From positions 1 to 64,000 of the forward strand of contig JAXMCI010000032.1 in assembly GCA_046349435.1 (NCBI GenBank): 64,000 nucleotides of DNA, given 5' to 3'. Under the pieces are notes generated by a model. That model was given only the letters and a program-made list of their open reading frames with translations. It had not been told where the DNA came from and searched no databases. Source of the DNA: JAXMCI01 sp046349435. GTDB taxonomy: Bacteria; Pseudomonadota; Alphaproteobacteria; Dongiales; Dongiaceae. Shown here piece after piece: positions 19,064 to 28,034 of this stretch. The first letter of the stretch is position 1. Each line of letters begins with the position of its first letter. Both the position numbers and the translations under genes were made by a program.

Positions 19064-19792
19064 CTAGCGCTTCTCCTCGAGCTGGCGCGACAGGATGGCG
19101 CCGAACTCGCCGGCGAAGGCCTCGAGCCGGTGGCCGTAGCGGCCGATCTCGCTCGACAGCTTGTTGTAGGCGAGCACCGCGGGAATGGCGGCGACCAGGC
19201 CGAGCGCGGTGGCGAACAGCGCCTCGGCGATGCCGGGCGCCACCACCGCCAGGCTGGTGTTCTTCGAGGCGGCGATCGAGGCGAAGCTGTTCATGATGCC
19301 CCACACCGTGCCGAACAGCCCGACGAACGGGGCCGAGCTGCCGATCGATGCCAGGTAGGTCATGTGGCGCTCGATCTGCTCCATCTCGCGGCCGAGCGTG
19401 ATGTCCATCACCCGGTCGATGCGATCCTGCAGGCTGCCGCGCAGCTGCTCGGAGACGAGCAGCCCCTTGGCCGCGGAGCGGCGCCATTCGCGCATCGCCG
19501 CGACGAAGATCGAGGTCATCGGGTCGGGCGGGCGGTTGCCGATCCGGTCGAACAGCTCCTCCAGCGAGCCGCCGGACCAGAAGGATTCCTCGAACTGGCG
19601 CGCCTGCGTGCGCAGCCGGCGCAGCCGGAGGCTCTTCTCGAAGATGATCGTCCAAGTCCAGAAGGAGGCCAGGATCAGCAGCAGGATGACGATCTTGACG
19701 ATCCAGTCGGCGTTGAGGAACAGGCCCCAGATCGACAGGTGGTCCGGGCCGACCGAGCCGGCGAGCGCCGTCGCGTCAACTTGATTGGGCAT
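19064..19792 (-). CDS. tolQ: proton-channel subunit TolQ
   Basis: A 242-residue MotA/TolQ/ExbB protein with three membrane helices: about residues 27-50 (VKIVILLLILASFWTWTIIF), 147-170 (SIGSSAPFVGLFGTVWGIMNSF) and 185-207. GSSAPFVGLFGTVWGIM is the family signature. It starts 13 bp after ybgC and is followed without a gap by tolR. It drives the Tol-Pal machine in the inner membrane. Confidence 0.95.
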   Translation of the reverse strand: MPNQVDATALAGSVGPDHLSIWGLFLNADWIVKIVILLLILASFWTWTIIFEKSLRLRRLRTQARQFEESFWSGGSLEELFDRIGNRPPDPMTSIFVAAMREWRRSAAKGLLVSEQLRGSLQDRIDRVMDITLGREMEQIERHMTYLASIGSSAPFVGLFGTVWGIMNSFASIAASKNTSLAVVAPGIAEALFATALGLVAAIPAVLAYNKLSSEIGRYGHRLEAFAGEFGAILSRQLEEKR

Positions 19793-19805
19793 CGGGTTCG
19801 ATCTC

Positions 19806-20255
19806 TCAGTCTCGCGATTGCAGCAGGGTGGTGAGCGCCGCCCGGACCGGCGGCGGCAGCCGCGCCGGGCGGCCGGCGGTATCGATGCAGACCAGGCGGA
19901 CGTCGAGCTCGGTCAGCGTTTCCGCGCCGCGCCGCACCGTCTGCCTGAGGTCGAGGGTCGCCGCCCCGACGCCCATGACCACGCTCTCGACCTCCAGCCA
20001 GTCGTCGAGCCGGGCCGGGCGCAGGTACTCGACGGCGCAGCGCCGCACCGCGAAGGCGACCCCGGCGGTGGCGATCATCTCGGCATGGCTGGGCCCGTGG
20101 TGGCGCATCATCTCGGTGCGCGCCCGCTCGGCGAAGCGCAGGTAGTTGGCGTGGTAGACGATCCCGCCGGCGTCGGTGTCCTCGTAGTAGACGCGCACGC
20201 CGAGGCGATGCGCGCCAAGGCGATCCCCGCCGGCCGGCTGCAACGCCTCAGCCAT
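19806..20255 (-). CDS. ybgC: Tol-Pal associated acyl-CoA thioesterase YbgC
   Basis: A 149-residue hot-dog-fold thioesterase. VRVYYEDTDAGGIVYHANYLRFAERARTEMM holds the catalytic aspartate of the 4-hydroxybenzoyl-CoA thioesterase group. It hydrolyses acyl-CoA or acyl-ACP and is thought to act in phospholipid metabolism close to the Tol complex. The gene starts within the end of ruvB (8-bp overlap) and leads directly into tolQ, the classical arrangement. Confidence 0.93.
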   Translation of the reverse strand: MAEALQPAGGDRLGAHRLGVRVYYEDTDAGGIVYHANYLRFAERARTEMMRHHGPSHAEMIATAGVAFAVRRCAVEYLRPARLDDWLEVESVVMGVGAATLDLRQTVRRGAETLTELDVRLVCIDTAGRPARLPPPVRAALTTLLQSRD

Positions 20256-21309
20256 CGACCGCCTCCGCCGCGGCGCGCGCCAGCAGGTCGAGCTGGGCCG
20301 GGTCGCGCGACGGCTCCGGCAGCCCGAGATAGAGATAGCACGGCCCGGTCAGCATCCGGCCGCGCGGGCTGCGCTGCAGCAGGCCCTGCTGGATCAGGTA
20401 AGGCTCGATGACCTCCTCGATCGCGTCGCGCTGCTCGGACAGCGCGGCGGCCAGCGTCTCGACCCCGACCGGGCCGCCGCCATAGTTGTCGGCGATGCAG
20501 CGGAGATAGCGGCGGTCCATGGCGTCGAGCCCGCGGGCGTCGACCTCCAGCCGGTTGAGCGCCTTGTCGGCGAGCCCCCGGTCGATCGCCGCGGCACCCG
20601 CCACGGCGGCGAAGTCGCGCACCCGGCGGAGCAGCCGGCCGGCGACCCGCGGCGTGCCGCGCGAGCGCCGCGCCACCTCGGCCGCCCCGCTCGGCTCCAG
20701 CACCATGCCGAGCACCCGGGCGGCGCGCGCGACGATCGCCTCGAGCTCGGCCGGCTCGTAGAACTCGAGGCGGAGCGGGATGCCGAAGCGCTCGCGCAGC
20801 GGCGTGGTGATCAGGCCCGAGCGGGTGGTCGCCGCCACCAGGGTGAAGGGCGGCAGGTCGATGCGCACCGAGCGCGCCGCCGGACCCTCGCCGATGATCA
20901 GGTCGAGCTGGAAGTCCTCCATCGCCGGGTAGAGGATCTCCTCGACCGCCGGGCTGAGGCGGTGGATCTCGTCGATGAACAGCACGTCGCGCGGCTGCAG
21001 GTTGGTGAGCAGCGCCGCGAGGTCGCCGGCCCGCACGATCACCGGCCCGGAGGTGGCGCGGAAGCTGACGCCCAGCTCGCGCGCCACGATCTGCGCCAGC
21101 GTCGTCTTGCCGAGGCCGGGCGGCCCGTGGAACAGCACGTGGTCGAGCGCCTCGCCGCGCGCCCGCGCCGCGGCGATGAACACGGCCAGGTTCTCGCGCA
21201 GCTGGCGCTGCCCGACGAACTCCGACAGCGCCAGCGGCCGCAGCGAGGCCTCCGCCGCGTCCTCCGCCTGCCGCGCCGGCGCGGTGAGCCGGGGGTCAGA
21301 CATGGCCAT
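20248..21309 (-). CDS. ruvB: Holliday junction branch-migration ATPase RuvB
   Basis: A 353-residue AAA+ motor. Features are the N-terminal LRPLALSEFVGQ, Walker A GPPGLGKT (62-69), Walker B VLFIDEIHRLSPAVEEILYPAMEDF, sensor 1 VAATTRSG and the winged-helix C-terminus (TPRVAGRLLRRVRDFA; IEEVIEPYLIQQGLLQRSPRGR). It forms hexameric rings that pump DNA through the RuvA-bound junction. It lies 48 bp after ruvA. Confidence 0.97.
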   Translation of the reverse strand: MAMSDPRLTAPARQAEDAAEASLRPLALSEFVGQRQLRENLAVFIAAARARGEALDHVLFHGPPGLGKTTLAQIVARELGVSFRATSGPVIVRAGDLAALLTNLQPRDVLFIDEIHRLSPAVEEILYPAMEDFQLDLIIGEGPAARSVRIDLPPFTLVAATTRSGLITTPLRERFGIPLRLEFYEPAELEAIVARAARVLGMVLEPSGAAEVARRSRGTPRVAGRLLRRVRDFAAVAGAAAIDRGLADKALNRLEVDARGLDAMDRRYLRCIADNYGGGPVGVETLAAALSEQRDAIEEVIEPYLIQQGLLQRSPRGRMLTGPCYLYLGLPEPSRDPAQLDLLARAAAEAVDG

Positions 21310-21357
21310 TCTCCCCTCGCCCGCGCCAGCGGGCGAGGAAGATTTCGGCGCCGGGGC

Positions 21358-21969
21358 TCACCGGCTCAGCTCCTTGAGGCCGGCGCGCAGCAGCTCCTCG
21401 AGCGCGGCGTCCGGGCCGAGGCGGCCGGCGGCGCCGGTGACGGCGCCGAAGGCCTCGGCCCGGCGATAGCCGAGATTGACCAGCGCCGAGACGGCGTCGG
21501 CGACGGCGGCGCTCGGCGAGATCGCCGGCATGGCTGAGGCCTGCGCGGCGCCGGCGCCCAGCGCCAGCGCGCCGACCTTGTCCTTGAGCTCGGCGACGAT
21601 GCGGCCGGCGAGCTTCGGCCCGACGCCGCTGGCCCGGGTCAGGTTGGTCTTGTCCTGGGCGGCGACGGCCTGCAGCAGCTCGTCGGGGTCGAGCACGCTC
21701 TGCACCGCCAGCGCAACCTTCGCCCCCACCCCCTGCACGGTGGTCAGCAGGCGGAACCAGTCGCGCGCCGCGGCGTCGGCGAAGCCGTAGAGATGGATGT
21801 GGTCCTCGCGGACATGGGTCTCGACCAGCAGGCTGACCGCCCCGCCCGGGGCCGGCAGGCGGGCCAGCGTGCGGCTCGAGCAGAAGACGAGATAGCCGAC
21901 CCCGCCGACATCGACCACCGCCCAGTCGGGCCCGGCCTGGTCGAGCCGGCCGGAGAGCTTGGCGATCAT
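21358..21969 (-). CDS. ruvA: Holliday junction-binding protein RuvA
   Basis: A 203-residue protein with an N-terminal OB fold (MIAKLSGRLDQAGPDWAVVDVGGVGYLVF), tandem helix-hairpin-helix motifs (LLTTVQGVGAKVALAVQS; LTRASGVGPKLAGRIVAELKDK) and a C-terminal RuvB-contacting domain (VSALVNLGYRRAEA). It recognises the junction and recruits RuvB. Its ATG overlaps the ruvC stop by four bases. Confidence 0.96.
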   Translation of the reverse strand: MIAKLSGRLDQAGPDWAVVDVGGVGYLVFCSSRTLARLPAPGGAVSLLVETHVREDHIHLYGFADAAARDWFRLLTTVQGVGAKVALAVQSVLDPDELLQAVAAQDKTNLTRASGVGPKLAGRIVAELKDKVGALALGAGAAQASAMPAISPSAAVADAVSALVNLGYRRAEAFGAVTGAAGRLGPDAALEELLRAGLKELSR

Positions 21970-22460
21970 CGCGCCGCCTCCTGCCAGCGCCGGGCGGTGG
22001 CGTGGTGGGCGTGGCAGATCGCCACGGCCAGCGCGTCGGCCGCATCGGCGCTGCGGAACAGGCAGCCCGGCAGCAGGTGGCGGACCATCGCCTGGACCTG
22101 CTCCTTGCCGGCATGGCCGGCGCCGACCACCGACTTCTTGATCAGGTTGGGCGGGTACTCGACGACCTTGAGGCCGGCCAGCGCCGGCACCAGCAGGGCC
22201 ACGCCGCGGGCCAGCCCCAGCTTCAGCGTCGAGGACGGGTTCTTGTTGACGAAGCTCTCCTCGACCGCCGCCTCTTGCGGTCGCATCTCGGCCAGCACCG
22301 CGGCCAGCCCGTCATGCAGCTGCACCAGCCGCTCGGCAAGCGGCAGGTCGCCGTCGCTGTCGACCGCGCCGTCGGCGACGTAGCGCAGCCGCACCCCGTC
22401 GCTTTCGATCACCCCCCAGCCGGTATGGCGCAAGCCGGGATCGAGGCCGAGCAGTCTCAT
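21966..22460 (-). CDS. ruvC: Holliday junction endonuclease RuvC
   Basis: A 164-residue RNase H-fold nuclease that cuts junctions symmetrically. MRLLGLDPGLRHTGWGV gives catalytic D7; AAVEESFVNKNPSSTLKLG and the C-terminal DAADALAVAICHAHH supply the remaining acidic residues and a histidine. ruvC, ruvA and ruvB form a continuous unit downstream of yebC. Confidence 0.96.
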   Translation of the reverse strand: MRLLGLDPGLRHTGWGVIESDGVRLRYVADGAVDSDGDLPLAERLVQLHDGLAAVLAEMRPQEAAVEESFVNKNPSSTLKLGLARGVALLVPALAGLKVVEYPPNLIKKSVVGAGHAGKEQVQAMVRHLLPGCLFRSADAADALAVAICHAHHATARRWQEAAR

Positions 22461-22518
22461 CGGCGCTGGCCCCGGGATGTCGGCAAGGCGGGCAACGGGC
22501 GACCGGGGCGGGCGCCGC

Positions 22519-23268
22519 TCAGGCGGTCAGCCGCGCCATGACCTCGTCGGCGATCTCGAAATTGGCCGATACGGTCTGCACGTCGTCATTGTCCTCGAGC
22601 ATGTCGAGCAGCCGCAGCAAGGTCTCGGCGGCGTCGGCGTCGACCGGCACGCTGTTGAGCGGCCGCCAGCTCAGCCGGGCCTCCCGCGCCGGGCCGAACT
22701 TCGCCTCGAGCGCGTCGCGCACCGCCGAGAACGCCTCGGCCGCGCAGGTCAGCTCGTGCCCCTCGGGGCCGCTCGCCACGTCCTCGGCGCCGGCCTCGAG
22801 CCCGGCCTCGAACATCGCGTCGGGGCTGGCCGCCGACAGCGGGTAGAGAATCACGCCCTTGCGCTGGAACATGAAGGAGACGCTGTTGGTCTCGCCGAGA
22901 TTGCCGCCGAACTTCGAGAAGGCGGAGCGGACGTCAGAGGCGGTGCGGTTGCGGTTGTCGGTCAGCGCCTCGACGATCACCGCCACCCCGCCGGGGCCGT
23001 AGCCCTCGTAGCGGATCTCCTCGTAGGCGACGTCGTCCTCGCCGCCGGCGCCGCGCTTGATCGCCCGCTCCACCGTGTCGCGCGGCATGTTGGCGCCGCG
23101 CGCCGCCTGGATGGCGGCCCGCAGCCGCGGATTGGCCGCTGGGTCGGGCAGGCCGGTGCGCGCCGCCGTCGTCAGCTCGCGAATCAGCTTGGTGAACACC
23201 TTGGCGCGCCGGGCGTCCTGCGCGCCCTTGCGGTGCATGATGTTCTTGAACTGGGAATGACCGGCCAT
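22519..23268 (-). CDS. yebC: YebC/PmpR-family regulatory protein
   Basis: A 249-residue protein of the TACO1/YebC family. The N-terminal MAGHSQFKNIMHRKGAQDARRAKVFTKLIREL is characteristic, and GPGGVAVIVEALTDNRNRTASDVRSAFSK marks the middle domain. Members have been described as transcriptional regulators and, more recently, as factors that help ribosomes through proline stretches. The 231-bp space upstream contains only a small palindrome. Confidence 0.93.
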   Translation of the reverse strand: MAGHSQFKNIMHRKGAQDARRAKVFTKLIRELTTAARTGLPDPAANPRLRAAIQAARGANMPRDTVERAIKRGAGGEDDVAYEEIRYEGYGPGGVAVIVEALTDNRNRTASDVRSAFSKFGGNLGETNSVSFMFQRKGVILYPLSAASPDAMFEAGLEAGAEDVASGPEGHELTCAAEAFSAVRDALEAKFGPAREARLSWRPLNSVPVDADAAETLLRLLDMLEDNDDVQTVSANFEIADEVMARLTA

Positions 23269-23348
23269 GGAACGGGTGATCCTGAAAGCGGGCGCGGCCG
23301 CGGCCGCCCGTGCGGCCCGGGGCCCGGCGCTCCGCGGTCATTGCTAGG

Positions 23349-23363
23349 TTGCCAATATGGCAA
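23349..23363. other. small palindrome upstream of yebC
   Basis: TTGCCA-ATA-TGGCAA is a perfect 6-bp inverted repeat in the otherwise featureless 231-bp region between yebC and the YmdB-like gene. Its AT content is above that of the flanks. It could be an operator for the yebC-ruvCAB transcript; I see no convincing promoter boxes beside it. Confidence 0.3.
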
Positions 23364-23499
23364 GAATGCGGCGTATCTAGCTGGAAACCCCGCAGCGCGC
23401 CAGCGCTTTTCCGGCGGCGCGGCGGCCGCTTGCGCGCCCCGGCGAGCCCGATCGAGCCTCGGGCGGCGCCCCCGGGCGCTCGCCCTCAGGCGACCGCCT

Positions 23500-24330
23500 T
23501 CAGGCCAGCACCAGCGGCCGGGCCGGCATCGCCTGGCTGAGCCGGCCAGCGAGCCGCAGCGGCGCCACCTCGCGCGCCAGCCCGGTGGCGTCGTCGGTCT
23601 CGACGAGCAGGCCGCACAGCGTGGCCGGGCCGAGCGCCGGCGCCATCCGCTCGGTCGGCAGCTTTCGGGTGAAACGCTGGATCGGCACCGTCTTCTCCAT
23701 GCCGATCACCGAATCGTAGTCGCCGCACATGCCGGCGTCGCTCTGGTAGGCGGTGCCGCCGGGCAGGATCTGGTGGTCGGCGGTCGGCACGTGGGTGTGG
23801 GTGCCGACGACCAGGGAGACGCGGCCGTCGAGCAGGTGGCCGAAGGCCATCTTCTCGCTGGTCGCCTCGGCATGGACGTCGACCACAATGGCCGCGACCG
23901 TGCCGCCCAGCCGGTGCGGCGCCAGGTCGCGCTCGACCGCGGCGAAGGGATCGTCGAGCGGATCCATGAACAGGCGGCCCATGGTGTTGAGCACCAGCAC
24001 CTTGCGGCCGCGCGGGGCGGCGTAGAGCCCGACGCCGCGGCCGGGGGTGCCCGACGGGAAGTTGTTGGGCCGCAGCAGGCGCGGGTCGCGGCCGATGAAG
24101 GACACCGTCTCCTTCTGGTCCCAGACATGGTTGCCGGTGGTGACGACGTCGGCCCCGGCCTCGTAGAGCTCGGCGCAGATCTTCTCGGTGATGCCGAAGC
24201 CGCCGGCGGCGTTCTCGCCGTTGACCACGACGAAGTCGAGCGCCAGGTCGCGGCGCAGCCGCGGCAGGTGCTCCACCACCGCCTCACGGCCGGAGCGTCC
24301 GACCACATCGCCCAGGAACAACAGCCGCAT
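23500..24330 (-). CDS. YmdB-family metallophosphoesterase
   Basis: A 276-residue protein. MRLLFLGDVVGRSGREAV holds the first metal ligand, FVVVNGENAAGGFGI and VVTTGNHVWDQKE the next, and HAEATSEKMAFGHLLDGRVSLVVGTHTHVPTADHQILPGGTAYQSDAGMCGDY the histidine cluster. YmdB enzymes are dinuclear phosphodiesterases that hydrolyse 2',3'-cyclic nucleotides. The start at 24330 lies 13 bp after the fau stop, so the two are probably co-transcribed. Confidence 0.9.
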   Translation of the reverse strand: MRLLFLGDVVGRSGREAVVEHLPRLRRDLALDFVVVNGENAAGGFGITEKICAELYEAGADVVTTGNHVWDQKETVSFIGRDPRLLRPNNFPSGTPGRGVGLYAAPRGRKVLVLNTMGRLFMDPLDDPFAAVERDLAPHRLGGTVAAIVVDVHAEATSEKMAFGHLLDGRVSLVVGTHTHVPTADHQILPGGTAYQSDAGMCGDYDSVIGMEKTVPIQRFTRKLPTERMAPALGPATLCGLLVETDDATGLAREVAPLRLAGRLSQAMPARPLVLA

Positions 24331-24343
24331 CCCACGCTCCTCG

Positions 24344-24919
24344 TCAGGCGACGCGCCGCGCCGCCCTCTCGGTGACGATCCAGTCGAGGCGCCGGTCATG
24401 CGGGCCGCGCGGCACCGCCGGCACCTCCTGCGCCGCATAGGCGACGCCCACCGCCAGAACATTGCCCCCGGCCGCCAGCTTTTCCAGCGTCCGGTCGTAG
24501 AAGCCGCCGCCATAGCCGAGCCGGTAGCCGGCCGGGTCGAAGGCGAGCAGCGGCGCCAGCACCAGCCCCGGCACCACCGGGGCGGCATCGGGCGGCGGCA
24601 CGGCGATGCCGTAGGTCCCGGGCAGCAGCGCCACCTCCGGCAGCCAGCGGCGGAAGGCCAGCGGCTCGCCGCGCCGGGCGATCACCGGCAGCCCGACGGG
24701 ATGGCCGGCCCGGTGCAGCGCCAGCAGCAGCGGCCGGCAGTCGAGCTCGTCCGGCTGCGGCCAGTAGCCCGAGACGGGCAACCCCGGGGCCAGCCGCACC
24801 GCCGCCAGGAAGCGGTCGCGCACCAAGGCGCCAGCCGCCTCGGGCGAGCCCGCGGCCGCGGCGGCACGGCGCCGCTCGGCGGTGGCGGCGGCGCGCAGCG
24901 TGCGCTTGGCCTCGACCAA
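24344..24919 (-). CDS. fau: 5-formyltetrahydrofolate cyclo-ligase
   Basis: A protein of about 191 residues that recycles 5-formyl-THF to 5,10-methenyl-THF using ATP. LGYGGGFYDRTLE is the family signature; VSGYWPQPDELDCRPLL and LAPLLAFDPAGYRLGYG flank it. The frame is open up to an ATG at 25039, but that ATG lies inside the 6S RNA. The only in-frame alternative near the conserved EAKRTLRA start is TTG 24919, which gives the normal family length. That start is therefore preferred although no strong ribosome site is seen. Confidence 0.85.
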   Translation of the reverse strand: MVEAKRTLRAAATAERRRAAAAAGSPEAAGALVRDRFLAAVRLAPGLPVSGYWPQPDELDCRPLLLALHRAGHPVGLPVIARRGEPLAFRRWLPEVALLPGTYGIAVPPPDAAPVVPGLVLAPLLAFDPAGYRLGYGGGFYDRTLEKLAAGGNVLAVGVAYAAQEVPAVPRGPHDRRLDWIVTERAARRVA

Positions 24920-24968
24920 GCCGGGCGGGTCGCCCGGCGCGTCAGCCTTGGCGCCGGCAGCGGTGGAA

Positions 24969-25139
24969 GGGTCGGGCGGAGCCACGTCGGCCGATGGCCC
25001 TTGTATCCTCTGTGGCCTGCTTACGCAGGTGGGCGCCATGTACCGAGGCCACGACCCCGGCAGGGACAGCTCCCGAGAGGTTAAGTATTGGCCCCAGGGA
25101 TAACGCGGCCTGTCGCACCACGCAGCAACCGCCCGACCC
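24969..25139 (-). ncRNA. ssrS: 6S RNA
   Basis: This 171-nt segment between zapA and fau, the classical 6S position, is closed by a perfect 11-bp terminal stem (GGGTCGGGCGG with CCGCCCGACCC). The interior contains TCGGTACATGGCGCCCACCTG-type sequence that resembles the 6S RNAs of alphaproteobacteria as I remember them, within a long imperfect hairpin. 6S RNA mimics an open promoter and sequesters housekeeping RNA polymerase holoenzyme. Synteny, size and the terminal helix agree; a covariance search would settle the exact ends. Confidence 0.85.
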
Positions 25140-25144
25140 CCAAC

Positions 25145-25504
25145 TTAGGCGGCCTCGAGTTGCGCCGCAATGGCCTCCAGCCGTTTTGCGATGCCGTCCA
25201 GCGCTTCCGCCAGCCTTTGCTCCTCGGCGGCGCGGCGGGCCGGCTCCTCGGCGCTCTCCTGGACCTGGGCGGCCTGCGCCTCGCCGGCCTTGCGCAGCTG
25301 GCTGGTCGCCTCGTGCAGCTCGTCGGAGAGCAGCAGCCCGGCCATCACCAGCAGCCGCCCCTCGCTGCCCGGCCCGACCTGCTGCACCAGCCGGCGGATG
25401 CGGTCGTCGAGGTTGCGCGCCAGGTCGCGGACATGCTGCTCCTGGCCGGGGTCGCAGGCGACCTCGTAGGTGCGGCCGTTCACCACCAGCTGCAGGCTCG
25501 GCAT
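25145..25504 (-). CDS. zapA: cell division protein ZapA
   Basis: A 119-residue protein. The N-terminal domain LQLVVNGRTYEVACDPGQEQHVRDLARNLDDRIRRL is the ZapA fold, followed by a dimer/tetramer-forming coiled coil. ZapA bundles FtsZ filaments at midcell. It follows a small coiled-coil gene by 3 bp and is followed immediately by the 6S RNA gene. Confidence 0.92.
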   Translation of the reverse strand: MPSLQLVVNGRTYEVACDPGQEQHVRDLARNLDDRIRRLVQQVGPGSEGRLLVMAGLLLSDELHEATSQLRKAGEAQAAQVQESAEEPARRAAEEQRLAEALDGIAKRLEAIAAQLEAA

Positions 25505-25507
25505 GGC

Positions 25508-25732
25508 TCAGGCCTCCAGCAGGCCGCGCAGGCGGCCGATCACGGAATCGAGGCGGCTCGAGACGCTGCGCGCCTCGTCCTCGAGCGCGGCGCGGCCGGC
25601 CCGCGCCGCGTCGAGCTCGGCGGTCAGCCGCTCCTGCTCGACGCTGGCGCTGCTGCCGCGGGTCGCGACGGCGCCTTCCAGCCGGGTCAGCACCGCTTCC
25701 AGCCGGGTCAGGGCGTCATTGATCTCCGACAT
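25508..25732 (-). CDS. small coiled-coil protein upstream of zapA (DUF4164-like)
   Basis: A 74-residue protein, almost entirely one predicted coiled coil (INDALTRLEAVLTRLEGAV; VEQERLTAELDAARAGRAAL; SSRLDSVIGRLRGLLEA). Small genes of this type sit directly before zapA in many alphaproteobacteria and are annotated DUF4164. Position and shape suggest a ZapB-like partner for ZapA, but that is inference. The start was chosen as the ATG giving a compact product 3 bp before zapA; the frame stays open further upstream over the antisense of tkt. Confidence 0.75.
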   Translation of the reverse strand: MSEINDALTRLEAVLTRLEGAVATRGSSASVEQERLTAELDAARAGRAALEDEARSVSSRLDSVIGRLRGLLEA

Positions 25733-25978
25733 GCGAGACGGGCCCGATCCCTCAACCGCCCCAGGATTTTTGCCGCGCAAGGATAAGTCTCGCCGCGCGC
25801 CGGCGTCAATCCGGCCCCGGACCAGGATCAGGATCAGCTCAGCGCCGGGTCGGCACCGGACGGCGCGGAGCGGTCGCCTAGCGGTCGCCGGTTGCCGGTT
25901 GACGGCGCGCCGGGCCGGCGGCATGGTGCGGCGCCCCGGGGGGCGGGCCGCCCCACCACGCTCATCGGGAGCACCGCC

Positions 25979-27982
25979 ATGAACGACGCCACCGTCGCCG
26001 ACGCCCGGACCCCCAGCCCCCGCGTCATGGCCAATGCGATCCGCGCGCTGGCCATGGACGGGGTCGAGAAGGCCAAGTCGGGCCATCCCGGCATGCCGAT
26101 GGGCATGGCCGACGTCGCCACCGCGCTGTTCACCCGCTTCCTCAAGTTCGATCCGGCCGACCCGCACTGGCCCGACCGCGACCGCTTCGTGCTGTCGGCC
26201 GGCCACGGCTCGATGCTGCTCTATTCCCTGCTCTATCTCACCGGCTACGCCGACATGACGATCGAGCAGCTGAAGAACTTCCGCCAGCTCGGCAGCCGCA
26301 CGCCCGGCCATCCCGAGCACGGCCATACCGCCGCCGGGATCGAGACCACGACCGGCCCGCTCGGCCAGGGCATCGGCAACGCGGTCGGCATGGCGCTGGC
26401 CGAGCGCATGCTCGCCGCCGAGTACGGCCCGGAGCTGGTCGATCATCGCACCTACGCGATCTGCGGCGACGGCTGCCTGATGGAGGGGATCAGCCACGAG
26501 GCGATCTCGCTCGCCGGGCACCTCAAGCTCAACAAGCTGACCCTGCTGTGGGACAACAACAGCATCTCGATCGACGGCCCGACCTCGCTCGCCGTGTCGG
26601 ACGACCAGATCGAGCGTTTCCGGTCGCACGGCTGGAACGCCATCGCGGTGGATGGCCTCGACCAGGACGCGGTCGGGGCGGCGCTCGCCCAGGCGCAGCA
26701 GTCCGACCTGCCGACCCTGATCGCCTGCCGCACCATCATCGGCTACGGCGCGCCGAAGAAGGAGGGCACCTCGGCCACCCACGGCTCGCCGCTCGGCGCC
26801 GAGGAGATCGCCGGCGCCCGGCAGAAGCTCGGCTGGCCCTACCCGCCCTTCGTCGTGCCGGACGAGATCCTGGCCGCCTGGCGCGCCGCCGGCAGCCGGG
26901 GCGCTTCGACGCGGGCCGCCTGGCAGGCGCGCCACGCCGCCTACCCGGGCAAGGCCGAGTTCGACCGCCGGCAGCGCGGCGACCTGCCGGCCGACCTGCC
27001 GGCCAAGCTGGCCAGGCTGAAGGAGGAGATCGCCGCCGAGGCGCCCAAGCTCGCCACCCGGCAATCCTCGCAGCGGGCGCTCGAGACGCTGGTCCCGGCG
27101 ATGCCGGAGCTGGTCGGCGGCTCGGCCGACCTGACGCCCTCGAACAACACCAAGACCAAGACCATGGCGGACGTGACGCCGCCCGACTATCGCGGCCGCT
27201 ACATCCGCTACGGCGTGCGCGAGCACGGCATGGCGGCGGCGATGAACGGCCTGTCGCTGCATGGCGGGCTGATCCCCTATGGCGGCACCTTCCTGTGCTT
27301 CACCGACTATTGCCGGCCCTCGATCCGGCTGGCGGCGCTGATGGAGCAGCGGGTCGTCTTCGTGATGACCCACGATTCCATCGGGCTCGGCGAGGACGGG
27401 CCGACGCACCAGCCGGTCGAGCACCTGGCGGCGCTGCGCGCCATCCCTCACCTGCTGGTGTTCCGCCCGGCCGACACCATCGAGACGCTGGAATGCTGGG
27501 AGCTGGCGCTCGCGACGCGCAACCGGCCCTCGGTGCTGGCGCTGTCGCGCCAGGCGGTGCCGGCGGTGCGCCGCACCGCCGAGCCGGAGAACCGCAGCGC
27601 GCGCGGCGGCTACGTCCTGGCCGACGCGCCGGGCGAGCGCCGGGCGACGATCTTCGCCACCGGCACCGAGGTCTCCCTGGCGCTGGCCGCGCGCGAGCTG
27701 CTGCAGAAGGACGGGATCGGCACGGCGGTCGTCTCGCTACCCTGCTGGGAGCTGTTCGACGAGGCCGACGAGGCCTACCGCCAGTCGGTGCTGGGCCCCG
27801 CCGACGGCGCCCGGGTGGCGATCGAGGCCGGCGTGCGCTTCGGCTGGGACCGGCTGCTCGGGCCGCACGGCGCCTTCATCGGCATGAAGAGCTTCGGCGC
27901 CTCGGCCCCGGCCGAGGAGCTCTACCGGCATTTCGGCATTACCGCCGAGGCCGCCGCGGACGCGGTTCGCGCGCAGCTCTAG
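25979..27982 (+). CDS. tkt: transketolase
   Basis: A 667-residue thiamine-diphosphate enzyme moving two-carbon units between sugar phosphates. KSGHPGMPMGMADVATALF opens the N-terminal domain; the cofactor-binding stretch GDGCLMEGISHEAISLAGHLKLNKL...WDNNSISIDG is intact; GVREHGMAAAMNGL and DSIGLGEDGPTHQPVEHL carry the catalytic glutamate and histidine of the pyrimidine domain. GGGAG precedes the ATG. It is divergent from the zapA group and followed by gap, as in many alphaproteobacteria. Confidence 0.96.
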   Translation: MNDATVADARTPSPRVMANAIRALAMDGVEKAKSGHPGMPMGMADVATALFTRFLKFDPADPHWPDRDRFVLSAGHGSMLLYSLLYLTGYADMTIEQLKNFRQLGSRTPGHPEHGHTAAGIETTTGPLGQGIGNAVGMALAERMLAAEYGPELVDHRTYAICGDGCLMEGISHEAISLAGHLKLNKLTLLWDNNSISIDGPTSLAVSDDQIERFRSHGWNAIAVDGLDQDAVGAALAQAQQSDLPTLIACRTIIGYGAPKKEGTSATHGSPLGAEEIAGARQKLGWPYPPFVVPDEILAAWRAAGSRGASTRAAWQARHAAYPGKAEFDRRQRGDLPADLPAKLARLKEEIAAEAPKLATRQSSQRALETLVPAMPELVGGSADLTPSNNTKTKTMADVTPPDYRGRYIRYGVREHGMAAAMNGLSLHGGLIPYGGTFLCFTDYCRPSIRLAALMEQRVVFVMTHDSIGLGEDGPTHQPVEHLAALRAIPHLLVFRPADTIETLECWELALATRNRPSVLALSRQAVPAVRRTAEPENRSARGGYVLADAPGERRATIFATGTEVSLALAARELLQKDGIGTAVVSLPCWELFDEADEAYRQSVLGPADGARVAIEAGVRFGWDRLLGPHGAFIGMKSFGASAPAEELYRHFGITAEAAADAVRAQL

Positions 27983-28034
27983 CCGAGCCGGGTCGCCAGC
28001 GGCAAAGGTTGCCAACAAGGAAAGGGAGAGGGAC

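Noticed and set aside
25899..25927. tkt promoter TTGACG with CATGGT at 17 bp
   Set aside because: The -35 box and spacing fit but the -10 box matches only half of the consensus, so it was not listed as a feature.
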